A DNA stretch of 64,000 nucleotides from Ruminiclostridium cellobioparum subsp. termitidis CT1112 (lineage in GTDB: Bacteria; Bacillota; Clostridia; Acetivibrionales; DSM-1351), in NCBI RefSeq assembly GCF_000350485.1, contig NZ_AORV01000044.1, positions 1 to 64,000 of the forward strand, given 5' to 3'. The notes under the pieces are model-generated. The model made no database searches. It was not told the origin of the DNA and was given only the letters and a program-made list of their open reading frames with translations. Made by a program: the position numbers and the translations under genes. This document shows, in pieces, positions 63,702 through 64,000 of the stretch. Each line of letters begins with the position of its first letter. Within the stretch, counting starts at the first letter, position 1.

Positions 63702-64000
63702 ATGAATAAACTAAAGATATTATTCGGCAGATTAATGAACTCAAGTATTGTCAAATATGGTCTGGTAGGCGTTATAAATACCCTCATAACCGGCTTGATC
63801 ATGTTTGCCTTAATGAACGTATTTTCAGTTTCCCTCAGATTATCCAACATAGTCGGATATGTGGCAGGTTTTATAAACAGTTTCATCCTTAACAAGTTAT
63901 GGACGTTTAAAGGGAAACAGTCCTCCACCCTGTCACAATTCATACGTTTTACAGCGGTTTTCGGAGTGTGCTTCCTGCTCCAGCATGGCCTGGTAATACT
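63702..64000 (+). CDS. GtrA family membrane protein, partial (runs off right edge)
   Basis: The first 99 codons of a GtrA-like protein, cut by the window end. It begins MNKLKILFGRLMNSSIVKYG, continues LVGVINTLITGLIMFALMN, and carries the diagnostic NIVGYVAGFINSFILNKLWT and FIRFTAVFG segments. AAAAGGAG lies 7 bases before ATG 63702. GtrA proteins are four-segment membrane proteins thought to help move lipid-linked sugars across the membrane. Confidence 0.88.
   Translation, partial: MNKLKILFGRLMNSSIVKYGLVGVINTLITGLIMFALMNVFSVSLRLSNIVGYVAGFINSFILNKLWTFKGKQSSTLSQFIRFTAVFGVCFLLQHGLVI

Overview
The window looks like chromosome of a spore-forming, plant-polysaccharide-using clostridium of the Ruminiclostridium / Clostridium cellulolyticum type. 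This is inferred from gene content and AT-rich intergenic DNA, not from a database search. Supporting genes: GerW and GerM-like sporulation proteins, a ferredoxin-type thioredoxin reductase, secreted LamG/discoidin-type and GH31 carbohydrate proteins, a Ku/LigD repair operon, and long-form HPF. Most genes lie on the minus strand.

Layout. 1-655: the 5' leader and tandem promoters of an rRNA operon that reads leftward out of the window. 0.8-2.9 kb: a SigB-type partner-switching locus (STAS antagonist, RsbW-like protein, sigma factor, second ATPase) with two SigB-like promoters. 2.9-8.6 kb: J-domain-like membrane protein, lysS, greA, guaB, small membrane protein. 8.8-10.9 kb: groES-groEL under CIRCE. 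11.0-21.9 kb: one long histidine operon hisZ-G-D-C-B-purC-hisH-A-F-IE plus a TPR protein, behind a near-consensus SigA promoter. 22.0-26.1 kb: a 1356-residue secreted multidomain protein. 26.3-28.5 kb: ECF sigma, zinc anti-sigma, DUF2953 and GerW. 28.6-31.5 kb: GH31 alpha-xylosidase with an unusual palindromic leader. 31.5-38.3 kb: pcrA, aroK, LTA-synthase-like protein, ROK glucokinase, hpf. 38.3-38.8 kb: a cluster of DnaA-box-like 9-mers. 38.8-45.8 kb: a sugar ABC importer with an oxidoreductase, a CBM9-like protein and a divergent LacI regulator. 45.9-51.0 kb: zinc-ribbon protein, NahK-like kinase, nucleotidyltransferase, GalE, a MITE-like element and an AraC regulator. 51.0-53.9 kb: Ku with a LigD split into ligase and polymerase proteins. 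54-64 kb: FmdB-type zinc ribbon, GerM-like lipoprotein, thioredoxin reductase, small (probably sporulation) proteins, Tex, a 45-residue protein, UvsE, a frameshifted YjdF-like gene and the start of a GtrA gene.

The least expected signal is a family of dispersed, structured repeats. Type A consists of two small hairpins followed by a Shine-Dalgarno and a start codon at fixed spacing. It occurs immediately 5' of hisF, galE and ku, and twice in front of the LacI gene. Its stems are conserved while its loops change, and one stem shows compensatory substitutions. An inverted type B element upstream of two copies contains a 10-base sequence that can pair with the Shine-Dalgarno of A. A third repeat (type C) sits downstream of three unrelated genes. 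Other points of note: the RsbW homologue appears to have lost its ATP site; the IMP dehydrogenase is collinear with the Tritrichomonas foetus enzyme; the thioredoxin reductase lacks NADPH motifs.
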